DNA of 64,000 nucleotides from Rhodococcus sp. PAMC28707. GTDB taxonomy: Bacteria; Actinomycetota; Actinomycetes; Mycobacteriales; Mycobacteriaceae. The translations under genes and the position numbers were made by a program. The notes below the pieces were generated by a model. The model searched no databases and was not told where the DNA came from. It saw only the letters and a list, made by a program, of their open reading frames with translations. Shown in pieces: positions 35,480 through 44,375 of this stretch. The stretch covers positions 3,224,001-3,288,000 of the forward strand of contig NZ_CP039253.1 of NCBI RefSeq assembly GCF_004795915.1. The letters are read 5' to 3'. Each line of letters opens with the position of its first letter. Position 1 is the stretch's first letter.

Positions 35480-36613
35480 TTACCGGCGGGTTGTATCGAT
35501 GCTCAGCGACATGCCGACCAGCCCCCGCTCACGCACGGCGAGCTTCGCCGCGACGGCTTCGAGTGCCTTCGCGGCCGGAGTCTCGGGGTGACCCAGCACG
35601 ATGGGAATCCCGTTGTCACCGCCTTCTCGTACCGCGGTATCCAGCGGAATCTGGCCCAGCAGAGGAACAGTGGCCCCGACAGCTTTGGTCAATCGTTCGG
35701 ACACGTCCTGCCCGCCGCCCGATCCGAAGATGTCCATGCGGGTGCCGTCGGGCAGTTCGAGCCAGGACATGTTCTCCACGACTCCGGCAATACGTTGGCG
35801 GGTCTGCAGTGCGATGGCTCCTGCGCGCTCGGCTACCTCCGCTGCTGCCTGCTGCGGTGTGGTGACGACGAGGATCTCCGCGCTGGGAACCAATTGCGCC
35901 ACCGAGATCGCGATGTCGCCGGTGCCGGGCGGAAGGTCTAGAAGAAGGACGTCGAGATCTCCCCAGAACACGTCCGCGAGGAATTGCTGCAAGGCGCGGT
36001 GCAACATAGGACCGCGCCAGACGACGGGGGTGTTTCCCTGGGTGAACTGGGCGATGGAAATGAACTTCACGCCGTAAGCCTGCGGCGGCATGATCATCTT
36101 CTCCACCTGGGTCGGCTTGGCATCGTTGCCGAACATCCGAGGAACCGAGTGGCCATAGATGTCGGCGTCGAGCACACCCACCGACAGGCCACGGGCTGCC
36201 AACGATGCGGCGAGGTTGACCGTGACGGAAGACTTTCCGACCCCACCCTTGCCCGATGCGACGGCGTACACGCGAGTCAGCGATCCGGGCTGGGCGAACG
36301 GAATGAGGGGTTCGGCGGAATCGCCTCGAAGGGATCTGCGGAGTTCGGTGCGCTGCTCGTCGTTCATCACATCGAGCTCGACGTTGATGATGCCGACTCC
36401 CGGGACGTCGGCGACGGCCTTCTTGACGCTCTCGCTGATCTCGCCCTTCATCGGGCATCCAGCGGTGGTGAGGTAGATGCCCACCTCGACTGCGCCGCCG
36501 TCGCCTATCTTGACGCTCTTGACCATGCCGAGATCGGTGATCGGTTTGTGAATTTCCGGATCGATGACCTTCGAAAGTGCTGTTCGGACGTCGGATTCCG
36601 TAAGGACTGCCAT
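35480..36613 (-). CDS. mrp: Iron-sulfur cluster carrier ATPase Mrp/ApbC
   Basis: 377 residues. An N-terminal MIP18/DUF59 domain (VIDPEIHKPITDLGMVKSVKI; Cys53 in TTAGCPMKGEIS) is joined to a ParA-type P-loop domain with the deviant Walker A SGKGGVGKSS (120-129). DVLLLDLPPGTGDIAISVAQ is the Walker B and switch region. After VVENMSW, where many Mrp proteins carry the cluster-binding CxxC, there is only LELPDGTRMDIFGSGGG; this absence also occurs in the M. tuberculosis homologue Rv1229c. Followed downstream by the amino-acid transporter, preceded by the transglycosylase. Confidence 0.92.
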   Translation of the reverse strand: MAVLTESDVRTALSKVIDPEIHKPITDLGMVKSVKIGDGGAVEVGIYLTTAGCPMKGEISESVKKAVADVPGVGIINVELDVMNDEQRTELRRSLRGDSAEPLIPFAQPGSLTRVYAVASGKGGVGKSSVTVNLAASLAARGLSVGVLDADIYGHSVPRMFGNDAKPTQVEKMIMPPQAYGVKFISIAQFTQGNTPVVWRGPMLHRALQQFLADVFWGDLDVLLLDLPPGTGDIAISVAQLVPSAEILVVTTPQQAAAEVAERAGAIALQTRQRIAGVVENMSWLELPDGTRMDIFGSGGGQDVSERLTKAVGATVPLLGQIPLDTAVREGGDNGIPIVLGHPETPAAKALEAVAAKLAVRERGLVGMSLSIDTTRR

Positions 36614-36639
36614 GACCCCATGCTATCGGGGCCCCGACG

Positions 36640-37506
36640 CTAGTGGATGCGGGGGAGCTCGTCCGATGTCGGGACGATTCCGGTTGCGTAGCCGGTGGAC
36701 CAGGCGAGCACATTCGCGACGTATGCCATCGAATTGTTGTACCGCAGAATTGCCTTGGTCGTCTGGCCGAGATCACGCAGGTCCAGTCCACCGTCGCAGA
36801 GGTACTTGCCGGTGGCGAGAGCTGCGTCGTAGAGGTTCTGGGGGTCGGAGATGCCGTCGCCGTTACCGTCGGCGTGGTAGTGATTCCAGGTTTCCGGTAG
36901 GAACTGCATCGGTCCGACGGCGCGATCGAAATGTGGGTCGCCGTCGAGTGCGCCCCCGTCGGTGTCGGCGATGACGTTGTTTCCGGCGAGCGAGCCGTCC
37001 AATCGGGGGCCGAGGATCGGTTCGAACAATTCGCCCGCGTCATCTGCTTTGCCGTTGTTCGCATGCGTCGACTCGACGCGGCCGATACCGGCGATGACGG
37101 TCCAGCTGATACCGCAACCCGGGAGCTCGGTGGTCAGGATCTGCTCGGCGTTCTTGTATGCCGACACGTTGACCGTGGGGATGGCGATCGGGCTGGCCAT
37201 CAGTGAGGTAGGTAGCTCGGGCGTCGGCGCGATAGCAGGCTGCGGGGCCTGGATTGCGACGGCCAGTGCGACCGGTGCCTCGGCTGCGGCGACGGGCTGA
37301 GCGTCGGTCTCGGATGCGAGGGGACGTGGAGTCTCGACGACGGGCTCCGACTGCTCGGTCGTCGACTCCGATGCCATGAACGGGAGGTACTCCGCTGCTC
37401 CTGCGCTGGAAGCCGCGGTGATGAGACCTGCGGGGACAAGGCCGGTCAGAGCGATCACCGAATTCCGTCGCATTGTGGAGTTCGATGCTCTTCTGTGACG
37501 TCCCAC
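36640..37506 (-). CDS. Secreted lytic murein transglycosylase (MltB-like, Rv1230c-like)
   Basis: 288 residues from the GTG at 37506, with GAGGAGG at good spacing. A Sec signal (about 13-38, ending AGA) precedes a Pro/Ala/Thr-rich linker. The catalytic domain begins near residue 130: ISWTVIAGIGRVESTHANNG with the likely catalytic Glu, then FDRAVGPMQFLPETWNHYHADGNGDG and AILRYNNSMAYVANVLAW. Such enzymes cut the glycan strand of peptidoglycan to anhydromuropeptides. The same gene is next to mrp in mycobacteria. Confidence 0.88.
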   Translation of the reverse strand: MGRHRRASNSTMRRNSVIALTGLVPAGLITAASSAGAAEYLPFMASESTTEQSEPVVETPRPLASETDAQPVAAAEAPVALAVAIQAPQPAIAPTPELPTSLMASPIAIPTVNVSAYKNAEQILTTELPGCGISWTVIAGIGRVESTHANNGKADDAGELFEPILGPRLDGSLAGNNVIADTDGGALDGDPHFDRAVGPMQFLPETWNHYHADGNGDGISDPQNLYDAALATGKYLCDGGLDLRDLGQTTKAILRYNNSMAYVANVLAWSTGYATGIVPTSDELPRIH

Positions 37507-37601
37507 GCCTGGTACCTCCTCGTCGCCCCGTTGTTTCGAGGCTTTCCGTTTGAATTCCGGAGTCGAGGGTACCCGATTCGAGATGATTTCGTTACCGCGC
37601 C

Positions 37602-37628
37602 GTTATAGAGCGTGTCGTGCGAGGTCAA
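37602..37628 (-). promoter_or_regulatory. Candidate SigA-type promoter of the transglycosylase gene
   Basis: Minus strand TTGACC (plus 37623-37628), 15-base spacer, TATAAC (plus 37602-37607), about 95 bases before the GTG start. Both hexamers are good, but the spacer is shorter than the ideal 17. The remaining leader has no riboswitch fold that I can recognise. Confidence 0.5.
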
Positions 37629-37643
37629 GCCGCCGCTGAAACG

Positions 37644-38213
37644 TTATTCGATGTGTTCCGTGCCGGACCCCCACGTCTCCCCGTCACTTTTCGACGCGGG
37701 ACGTGAGGCTTTCTTTCTGGACTTCTTCACCGGCGTCGGCGAGTCGCCATTCAACTGTTCGAGAAGTTCCCTGATCTCGTCGAGTTCGCGGCGCAGATAG
37801 TCGCGGGTGGCGACCTCGCCGACGGCGATGCGCAGTGACGCGAGTTCGCGGGCGAGAAACTCGGTGTCCGCTTTGGTCTGCTGCGCGCGCGCGCGATCTT
37901 CCTCCAGCGACACGCGGTCGCGGTCGTCCTGACGGTTCTGCGCAAGCAGGATCAGCGGCGCCGCATACGCAGCCTGAGTGGAGAACGCGAGGTTGAGCAG
38001 GATGAACGGGTATGGATCCCAGCGCAGATTGACCGCAACGACGTTGAGGAAGATCCAGACGATGACGATGGCCGTCTGAATGATGAGGTAGCGCCCGGTG
38101 CCGAGGAACCGTGCAGCCTTCTCACCGGATCTGCCCACGTCGACGTCGAGGTGGAAGTTGAACAGCTTGGTCCCGCGTGGGGTGTCCATCCGTTGGCGGG
38201 CTGTTTCCTTCAT
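37644..38213 (-). CDS. DUF1003 family membrane protein (Rv1231c-like)
   Basis: 189 residues from the ATG at 38213, overlapping the end of the MgtE/CBS gene (ATGA). DUF1003 signature: two helices around YLIIQTAIVIVWIFLNVVAVNL...WDPYPFILLNLAFSTQAAYAAPLILLAQNRQ, then DRDRVSLEEDRARAQQTKAD. A coiled-coil stretch and a Lys/Ser-rich tail follow. The partner gene upstream suggests a role with divalent cations, as in M. tuberculosis; no activity is known to me. Confidence 0.87.
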   Translation of the reverse strand: MKETARQRMDTPRGTKLFNFHLDVDVGRSGEKAARFLGTGRYLIIQTAIVIVWIFLNVVAVNLRWDPYPFILLNLAFSTQAAYAAPLILLAQNRQDDRDRVSLEEDRARAQQTKADTEFLARELASLRIAVGEVATRDYLRRELDEIRELLEQLNGDSPTPVKKSRKKASRPASKSDGETWGSGTEHIE

Positions 38214-39484
38214 CGGCCGGCCACCTCTTGCTCTCGCCAATCCTCCGGTAACAGGTGATCGAGAAGATCGTCCACCGTTACCGCACCCACCAGATGGTCC
38301 TCATCGTCGACTACCGGGCCGCAGACCAGGTTGTATGTCGCGAAATATCGCGTGACGGTCGTCAAACTGTCCTCGGTGGAGAGTCGGGGAAGCGCACTGT
38401 CGAGCACACCACCGATCAAGCTTGCGGGCGGTTCACGCAGCAATTGCTGCAAGTGAACGCATCCGAGATACGCCCCCGTAGGCGTCGCGGTCGGCGGTCG
38501 AACGACGAAAACCAACGAGGCCAACGCCGGAGTCAGATCCGGATTGCGCGCCCGTGCGAGTGCTTCGGCGACGGTAGTCGACGCCGTCAGGATGACCGGC
38601 TGGGGCGTCATCATTCCACCGGCCGTATCGGGAGAGTGCGCGAGCAAACGGCGAACCGGTGCCGAGTCCTCCGGGTCCATCAGTCGCAGTAGCGATTCCG
38701 CCTCGGTCTTCGGCAGCTCGCCCAGCAGGTCGGCGGCGTCGTCGGGGTCCATCGCTTCGAGCACGTCCACCCCACGGTCGACGCCCAGGTAATGCATCAA
38801 CTCCACCTGATCGTCATCGGGTAGCTCCTGCACGATGTCGGCCAAGCGTTCGTCGTCGAGCGCCATCGCCACTTCCATGCGCCTTTTGACGGGGAGTTCG
38901 CGCATCGCGTGGGCCACGTCGGCGGCACGCAGGTCCTCGAACTGCATCAGAAGCTGTGCGACGCCCTGGCCGGGCAACGACAGCTCGTTCTGCGTCAACC
39001 CCTGCACGTGCTGCCAATCGACAACGTGGATCGCGCCGCGTCGGGCGAGCCGTTGACGCTGGCGCCGCACTGCGACACGAGCGACGAGCCAATCCCGGGT
39101 ACGGGTCAGTTCGATCCCGAGATCCACCACGATCGAGTCGACATCGTGCATCTCTTCGAGCTCTGGGTCGTCGACGCGGACCTTGGAATCGAGAATCTGC
39201 GCGAAGACCAGAATCTCGTTCGCGCGCTGGGTGAATCGACGCAGACTCACGTTGCCGGTGTTGAGTTGCACGGAGTTCGGCTCGATACTCGTGACCCGAA
39301 GCATCGGCACGAAAATTCTTCGGCGCGTGGAAAGTTCGACGACCACACCCAGCACGCGCGGTTGGGCGCGTCCGATGCGCATGGTGATGACCAGATCGCG
39401 CACACGGCCGATCGACTCACCATCGGGACCGAGAACCACCAGGCCCGCCAGCCTGGCCGCAAATACCTTGCTCAGAGCTGCCAT
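38210..39484 (-). CDS. PRC-barrel/MgtE N-domain/CBS-domain protein without channel (Rv1232c-like)
   Basis: 424 residues. A PRC-barrel-like N-terminus (about 5-90: LAGLVVLGPDGESIGRVRDLVITM) is followed by the helical MgtE N-domain (about 165-275: DDERLADIVQELPDDDQVELMHYLGVDRGVDVLEAMDPDDAADLL) and a CBS pair (about 290-415). The membrane channel of true MgtE magnesium transporters is absent and no membrane helix is visible. It may be a soluble magnesium sensor working with the DUF1003 protein or with CorA, coded 10 kb away; this is inference. Confidence 0.85.
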   Translation of the reverse strand: MAALSKVFAARLAGLVVLGPDGESIGRVRDLVITMRIGRAQPRVLGVVVELSTRRRIFVPMLRVTSIEPNSVQLNTGNVSLRRFTQRANEILVFAQILDSKVRVDDPELEEMHDVDSIVVDLGIELTRTRDWLVARVAVRRQRQRLARRGAIHVVDWQHVQGLTQNELSLPGQGVAQLLMQFEDLRAADVAHAMRELPVKRRMEVAMALDDERLADIVQELPDDDQVELMHYLGVDRGVDVLEAMDPDDAADLLGELPKTEAESLLRLMDPEDSAPVRRLLAHSPDTAGGMMTPQPVILTASTTVAEALARARNPDLTPALASLVFVVRPPTATPTGAYLGCVHLQQLLREPPASLIGGVLDSALPRLSTEDSLTTVTRYFATYNLVCGPVVDDEDHLVGAVTVDDLLDHLLPEDWREQEVAGR

Positions 39485-39537
39485 GATGTCAAGGTTAGAG
39501 CGTCAACGGATATTTCAGAGAATCAGACAGGGGTGGC

Positions 39538-40509
39538 GTGAACGTGACTTCGGTGGAGCGAGACCGTCCGCGTCGATCGGTTCTTGCCGTTCCCGGCAGT
39601 TCCGCGAAGATGATCGAGAAAGCCAAGACACTTCCCGCCGACGCGATCTTTCTCGACCTCGAGGACGCGGTCGCCGCGATCGCGAAGGTCGAAGCGCGCG
39701 GACGAATAGTGGAGGCGCTCAACTCCGACGGCTGGGGCGAACAGATCAAGGTCGTCCGCGTCAACGATTGGACCACGCCGTGGACGCACGGTGATGTGAT
39801 CGAGGTCGTCTCCGGTGCAGGCAGCAACCTGGATGCGATCCTGCTCCCCAAGGTCGAGACCGCCTCGCACGTCCAGGCGCTCGATTTGTTGCTCACGCAG
39901 GTTGAAAAGCTCGCCGGTCTGCCGGTGGGCGCGATCGACATCGAACCACAGATCGAGAGTGCGAGAAGTCTGCGCAACATCGACGCGATCGCTACGGCGA
40001 GTCCTCGTGTTCGAACCCTCGTCTTCGGGCCTGCAGACCTGATGGCCAGCGTCAACATGCGCACACTCGTCGTCGGCGAACAACCGGAAGGCTACGACAC
40101 CGGCGACGCCTATCACCACATTCTGATGACCATCCTGTTGGCCGCGCGCACGCACGGGCTACAAGCGATCGACGGACCGTACCTCCAGATTCGCGACCTC
40201 GACGCGTTCCGGCGCGCCGCGGGTCGCACCGCGGGCCTCGGCTTCGACGGGAAATGGGTACTGCACCCGACGCAGATCGACGCCGCCAACGAGATATTCA
40301 GCCCGCGTCAGTCCGACTTCGACAAGGCCGAGATGATTCTCGACGCCTACGAGTTCCACACCTCCGCAGCAGGCGGCGGCCGTGGTGCTGTCATGTTGGG
40401 GGACGAGATGATCGACGAAGCCAGCCGAAAGATGGCGCTTGTCGTGTCGGCGAAGGGGAGAGTCGCAGGCATGACACGGACGACCTCGTTCACGCCGCCG
40501 GCAACGTAA
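39538..40509 (+). CDS. HpcH/HpaI aldolase, CitE-like CoA-ester lyase
   Basis: 323 residues from a GTG. RRSVLAVPGSSAKMIEKAKTLPADAIFLDLEDAVA at the start, LDAILLPKVETASHVQ in the middle, GFDGKWVLHPTQIDAANE near the end. These mark the CitE/malyl-CoA lyase branch, with Glu and Asp metal ligands in LDLEDAV and the PADLMAS stretch. Free-standing actinobacterial members act on malyl-CoA or citramalyl-CoA or as thioesterases; I cannot choose. Divergent from the MgtE/CBS gene with 53 bases between. Confidence 0.85.
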   Translation: MNVTSVERDRPRRSVLAVPGSSAKMIEKAKTLPADAIFLDLEDAVAAIAKVEARGRIVEALNSDGWGEQIKVVRVNDWTTPWTHGDVIEVVSGAGSNLDAILLPKVETASHVQALDLLLTQVEKLAGLPVGAIDIEPQIESARSLRNIDAIATASPRVRTLVFGPADLMASVNMRTLVVGEQPEGYDTGDAYHHILMTILLAARTHGLQAIDGPYLQIRDLDAFRRAAGRTAGLGFDGKWVLHPTQIDAANEIFSPRQSDFDKAEMILDAYEFHTSAAGGGRGAVMLGDEMIDEASRKMALVVSAKGRVAGMTRTTSFTPPAT

Positions 40510-40588
40510 TTCTGCCCGGCAACGCACAGGGCATGGTGAAACACCACAACGGGTATCTGTTGTGCCCGTTCCCAGGCACAATGGATAC

Positions 40589-41080
40589 ATGACGAATCCA
40601 CTCTCGCAGTCCGGCCGCGGTGGCCAAGGACTTCCGACGCCTCCGTCAGGGTGGCCGATCGGCTCCTACCCCACCTACGCCGAGGCCCAGAAGGCTGTCG
40701 ACTACCTCTCCGATCAGGAGTTCTCCGTTCAAGACGTCACGATCGTCGGCGTCGACCTCATGCAGGTCGAGCGAGTCCTCGGCAGACTCACGTGGGCCAA
40801 AGTGATTGGCGGAGGAATTGTTTCGGGCGCATGGCTGGGCGTATTCCTCGGCCTCGTGCTCGGGATCTTCACCAACGGCAACCTTTTCGGTGCTCTGGCC
40901 ATCGGCATCGTCGGCGGCATCATCTTCGGTCTCATCTCCACCGCCATTCCGTACGCAGCAACGCGCGGTCAACGTGACTTCGCGTCGAGCATGCAGCTCG
41001 TCGCTGGTCGCTACGACGTCTTGTGCGAGCCCAAGAGTGCCGAAAAGGCTCGGGACATGCTCGCAAAACTATCGATCTGA
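40589..41080 (+). CDS. General-stress-17M-like membrane protein (Rv1234-like)
   Basis: 163 residues from the ATG at 40589 (MTNPLSQSGRGGQGLP); an ATG at 40562 is less likely. PIGSYPTYAEAQKAVDYLSDQEFSVQDVTIVGVDL forms the ferredoxin-like YflT domain. It is followed by two glycine-rich membrane hairpins (about 77-120) and a C-terminal soluble segment. It stands directly before lpqY, as Rv1234 does in M. tuberculosis. Its role is unknown. Confidence 0.85.
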   Translation: MTNPLSQSGRGGQGLPTPPSGWPIGSYPTYAEAQKAVDYLSDQEFSVQDVTIVGVDLMQVERVLGRLTWAKVIGGGIVSGAWLGVFLGLVLGIFTNGNLFGALAIGIVGGIIFGLISTAIPYAATRGQRDFASSMQLVAGRYDVLCEPKSAEKARDMLAKLSI

Positions 41081-41216
41081 CCCGATAGTTATCTGTCGGA
41101 CATTACGGAATAGTCCCAATTTCGCCTCGAGGACTGTGAGTTCGGTTACGTTTCTTTACGCGCAGGGTAGACCAGAGCAACTGCTGCGCGAGTAATCGAA
41201 AATACGGAGGCGAAAA

Positions 41217-42587
41217 GTGCCGAGACAACGTGGTCCGAGGCCGAGAAACGCAACCAGGATAGGGGTGTTGGCCGCAGCTGCTCTGGTCGTCACTCCGCTG
41301 TTGGCGGCATGTGGATCGTCGGACAGCAGCACTCCGGTGCTGAGTTTCTATACAGCCGCGGACGGTGCCGAGCAATATGCGGCTGCCGCGCAGGCCTGTT
41401 CGGCGGCGTCGGGGGGCCGCTACACCGTGGAGCAGAGAACACTCCCCAAGAGCGCCAACGATCAGCGGCTTCAGCTGGCTCGACGGTTGGCGGGCAACGA
41501 CAGTTCACTCGACCTGATGACGCTCGACGTCGTCTGGACGGCGGAGTTCGCCGAAGCAGGTTGGGCGCTGCCGGTTCCCGAAGAGCTGTCCGCCAAACTG
41601 CGCGACGGGTCGACCCTCGAAGGTCCTCTGGCAACGGCAGAATGGCAGGACCAGCTGTACGCGGTTCCGCTCAACTCCAATACGCAGCTGCTCTGGTACC
41701 GCCCGGACCAGGTCCCAGGTGGCGTACCCCCGCAAACCTGGGATCAGCTGATCGACGTCGCCGAAGCGAATGCTGCAGAGGGCAAGCCGTCGTACATCGG
41801 GGTTCAGGCCAAGCAGTACGAGGGCCTGATGGTGTGGTTCAACAGCCTCCTGGTCAGCGCGGGCGGACAGGTTGTCGGTGATGACGGTACGACTGTCACC
41901 CTCAACGACACTCCGGAGCATCGCGCAGCTACCGAAAAAGCACTCGAAATCATGAAACGTGTTGCAACCGCGGATGGTGCAGATCCGTCCATTTCCCAGA
42001 CCGACGAAGCGACGGCCCGACTCGGACTGGAAGCAGGTAGCTCCGCATTCGAGGTCAACTACCCGTTCGTCCTGCCCGGTCTGAAAGAGAATGCGGTCGC
42101 CGGTGCGGTTCCATTTCTCGATCTTTCGAATGTCCCTGCCGATCAACAGGATGCGGCAATCGACGAGGTCTTCCGAAGCGCTCCGTATCCAGCTGTCGAG
42201 GAAAACACGCCCGCCAAGGTCACGATCGGCGGATTCAACATCGGCGTCGCGAACACGACCCAACACGAGGACCTCGCCTGGGAAGCCGTCGCATGCTTGA
42301 CGAACGAGGAGAACCAGCGCAACAACGCAGTCAACGGCGGCGTGCCGCCGGTCCTGCGGAAGCTTTACCAGGATCCTGAGTTCCAGGCGGTCTACCCAGC
42401 GTGGGAAGGCGTACTCAACTCGATCGAGAACGCTGCGGTCCGACCCGTTTCCCCGGCCTATCAGTCCATTTCGATTCTGCTCACCGACGCGCTGAATCCA
42501 CCGCAGAACATCGACCCTGTCGCCGACGTGGACAAGCTCGCCGATCTCGTTTCCAAGGCCGTCAACTCGGAAGGGCTGATCCCATGA
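41217..42587 (+). CDS. lpqY: Trehalose ABC transporter substrate-binding lipoprotein LpqY
   Basis: 456 residues with a GTG start after GGAGGCGAAAA. Lipobox VVTPLLAAC with Cys32. The mature part is a family-1 sugar-binding protein (LDLMTLDVVWTAEFAEAGWALPV, SYIGVQAKQYEGLMVWFNSLLVSAGG). In mycobacteria LpqY captures trehalose released outside the cell during mycolate transfer, and LpqY-SugABC brings it back. The operon order lpqY-sugA-sugB-sugC is identical here. The stop overlaps sugA (ATGA). Confidence 0.94.
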   Translation: MPRQRGPRPRNATRIGVLAAAALVVTPLLAACGSSDSSTPVLSFYTAADGAEQYAAAAQACSAASGGRYTVEQRTLPKSANDQRLQLARRLAGNDSSLDLMTLDVVWTAEFAEAGWALPVPEELSAKLRDGSTLEGPLATAEWQDQLYAVPLNSNTQLLWYRPDQVPGGVPPQTWDQLIDVAEANAAEGKPSYIGVQAKQYEGLMVWFNSLLVSAGGQVVGDDGTTVTLNDTPEHRAATEKALEIMKRVATADGADPSISQTDEATARLGLEAGSSAFEVNYPFVLPGLKENAVAGAVPFLDLSNVPADQQDAAIDEVFRSAPYPAVEENTPAKVTIGGFNIGVANTTQHEDLAWEAVACLTNEENQRNNAVNGGVPPVLRKLYQDPEFQAVYPAWEGVLNSIENAAVRPVSPAYQSISILLTDALNPPQNIDPVADVDKLADLVSKAVNSEGLIP

Positions 42588-43537
42588 GCGCACCGACCAC
42601 CGAGCCCGAATCCGGGTCCGTCGCGCCGGCCAGGCAGGATGCGCTGAAGCAGATATCAGACGGTAAGAAGGCCGAGCGTCGACTCGGGCTCATGCTGGTT
42701 GCGCCCGCCGCGATCATCATGGTGGCCGTCACCGGGTATCCGATCGTCTATGCATTCTGGCTCAGCTTGCAGAAGTACAACTTGGCCTTTCCCGACGACC
42801 GCGAGTTCGTGGGCTTCTCGAACTACCTCACCGTCTTGTCGGACAGTTACTGGTGGCAGGCGTTCGGTGTCACAGTGGGAATCACGATCGTGTCGGTGAT
42901 CATCGAGTTCGTCCTCGGGTTGGCCGTGGCACTCGTCATGCACCGCACCATCTTCGGTCGCGGACTCGTTCGTACCGTGGTTCTGATTCCGTATGGCATC
43001 GTGACAGTCGCCGCGGCGTACAGCTGGTACTACGCGTGGACGCCGGGCACCGGGTATCTCGCCAACCTTCTTCCCGACGGCAGTGCACCGCTCACCGAAC
43101 AGTTCCCGTCGTTGGCGATCATCGTGCTCGCCGAGGTCTGGAAGACCACGCCGTTCATGGCTCTCCTGCTGCTGGCTGGGCTCGCACTCGTGCCGGACGA
43201 TCTGCTGAAGGCCGCCGAGGTCGATGGTGCCGGAGCCTGGACAAGATTGCTGCGCATCACAATTCCGCTCATGAAGCCGGCAATCCTTGTCGCAGTTCTC
43301 TTCCGCACCCTGGACGCGTTCCGCATCTTCGACAACATCTACGTACTGACCAAGGGCAGCAACGGCACCGGTTCGGTGTCGATTCTCGGTTACGACAACC
43401 TGTTCGGCGCTTTCAATCTCGGACTCGGTTCGGCGATCAGCGTTCTCATCTTCTTCTGCGTCGCCATCATCGCGTTCGTGTTCATCAAGCTGTTCGGGGC
43501 TTCGGCGCCGGGCTCGGACGACGGAGGCCGTAAATAA
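42584..43537 (+). CDS. sugA: Trehalose ABC transporter permease SugA
   Basis: 317 residues with six membrane helices; the first is at about 36-58 ([29 protein letters not shown]). The EAA loop that docks on the ATPase is [28 protein letters not shown]. It belongs to the MalF-type permeases and pairs with SugB. The ATG at 42584 overlaps the lpqY stop; its own TAA shares one base with the sugB ATG. Confidence 0.94.
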   Translation: MSAPTTEPESGSVAPARQDALKQISDGKKAERRLGLMLVAPAAIIMVAVTGYPIVYAFWLSLQKYNLAFPDDREFVGFSNYLTVLSDSYWWQAFGVTVGITIVSVIIEFVLGLAVALVMHRTIFGRGLVRTVVLIPYGIVTVAAAYSWYYAWTPGTGYLANLLPDGSAPLTEQFPSLAIIVLAEVWKTTPFMALLLLAGLALVPDDLLKAAEVDGAGAWTRLLRITIPLMKPAILVAVLFRTLDAFRIFDNIYVLTKGSNGTGSVSILGYDNLFGAFNLGLGSAISVLIFFCVAIIAFVFIKLFGASAPGSDDGGRK

Positions 43538-44370
43538 TGACGACAGTGACGCCTCGTAAGAAGGTCGGCTGGACGGTCATCAATGTCCTCGTCCTGCTGT
43601 ACGCGCTCGTTCCGTTGGCCTGGATCATCAGTTTGTCGTTCAAGTCGACGGCCACTATCACCGATGGCGCGTTCATTCCCCGGTCCTTCACGTTCGACAA
43701 CTACAAGGGAATCTTCTCCACCAGTCAGTTCACCTCGGCTCTGATCAACTCGATCGGAATCGGTCTCATCACCACGGTCATCGCCGTCGTGATCGGCACG
43801 ATGGCGGCATATGCCGTCGCAAGATTGGACTTCCCCGGCAAGAAGTTGCTCGTCGGTGTCGCATTGCTCATCGCGATGTTCCCGCAGATCTCGCTCGTCA
43901 CTCCGCTGTTCGACATCGAGCGTGCTCTCGGCCTCTTCGACACCTGGCTGGGCCTGATCATCCCGTACACCACCTTCGCGTTGCCGCTGGCGATCTACAC
44001 GCTCTCCGCGTTCTTCCGAGAGATTCCTTGGGAGCTGGAGAAAGCGGCGAAAATGGATGGTGCCACTCCAGCTCAGGCCTTCCGTAAGGTCATCGCTCCG
44101 CTGGCGGCTCCCGGCATCGTGACAGCCGCCATCTTGGTTTTCATCTTCGCCTGGAACGACTTGCTGCTGGCCATCTCGTTGACCGCAACCGAGCGGTCCA
44201 TCACTGCCCCCGCGGCGATCGCGCAGTTCACCGGAAGCTCGCAGTTCGAGGAGCCGACAGGATCGATCGCTGCAGCAGCAGTAGTGATCACCATTCCGAT
44301 CATCGTTTTCGTGCTCTTTTTCCAACGACGCATCGTGGCGGGCTTGACGTCCGGCGCAGTGAAGGGATAA
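43537..44370 (+). CDS. sugB: Trehalose ABC transporter permease SugB
   Basis: 277 residues with six helices in MalG style: [26 protein letters not shown] at the start and [32 protein letters not shown] as EAA loop. Forms the channel with SugA. The one-base overlap with sugA and the five-base gap before sugC show a single operon. Confidence 0.94.
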   Translation: MTTVTPRKKVGWTVINVLVLLYALVPLAWIISLSFKSTATITDGAFIPRSFTFDNYKGIFSTSQFTSALINSIGIGLITTVIAVVIGTMAAYAVARLDFPGKKLLVGVALLIAMFPQISLVTPLFDIERALGLFDTWLGLIIPYTTFALPLAIYTLSAFFREIPWELEKAAKMDGATPAQAFRKVIAPLAAPGIVTAAILVFIFAWNDLLLAISLTATERSITAPAAIAQFTGSSQFEEPTGSIAAAAVVITIPIIVFVLFFQRRIVAGLTSGAVKG

Positions 44371-44375
44371 CCGTC

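Noticed and set aside
37507-37643. Riboswitch (c-di-AMP type) before the transglycosylase gene
   Set aside because: Such switches are common before wall hydrolases in actinobacteria, but the 137-base leader shows neither the conserved blocks nor a convincing fold; only a promoter is supported.
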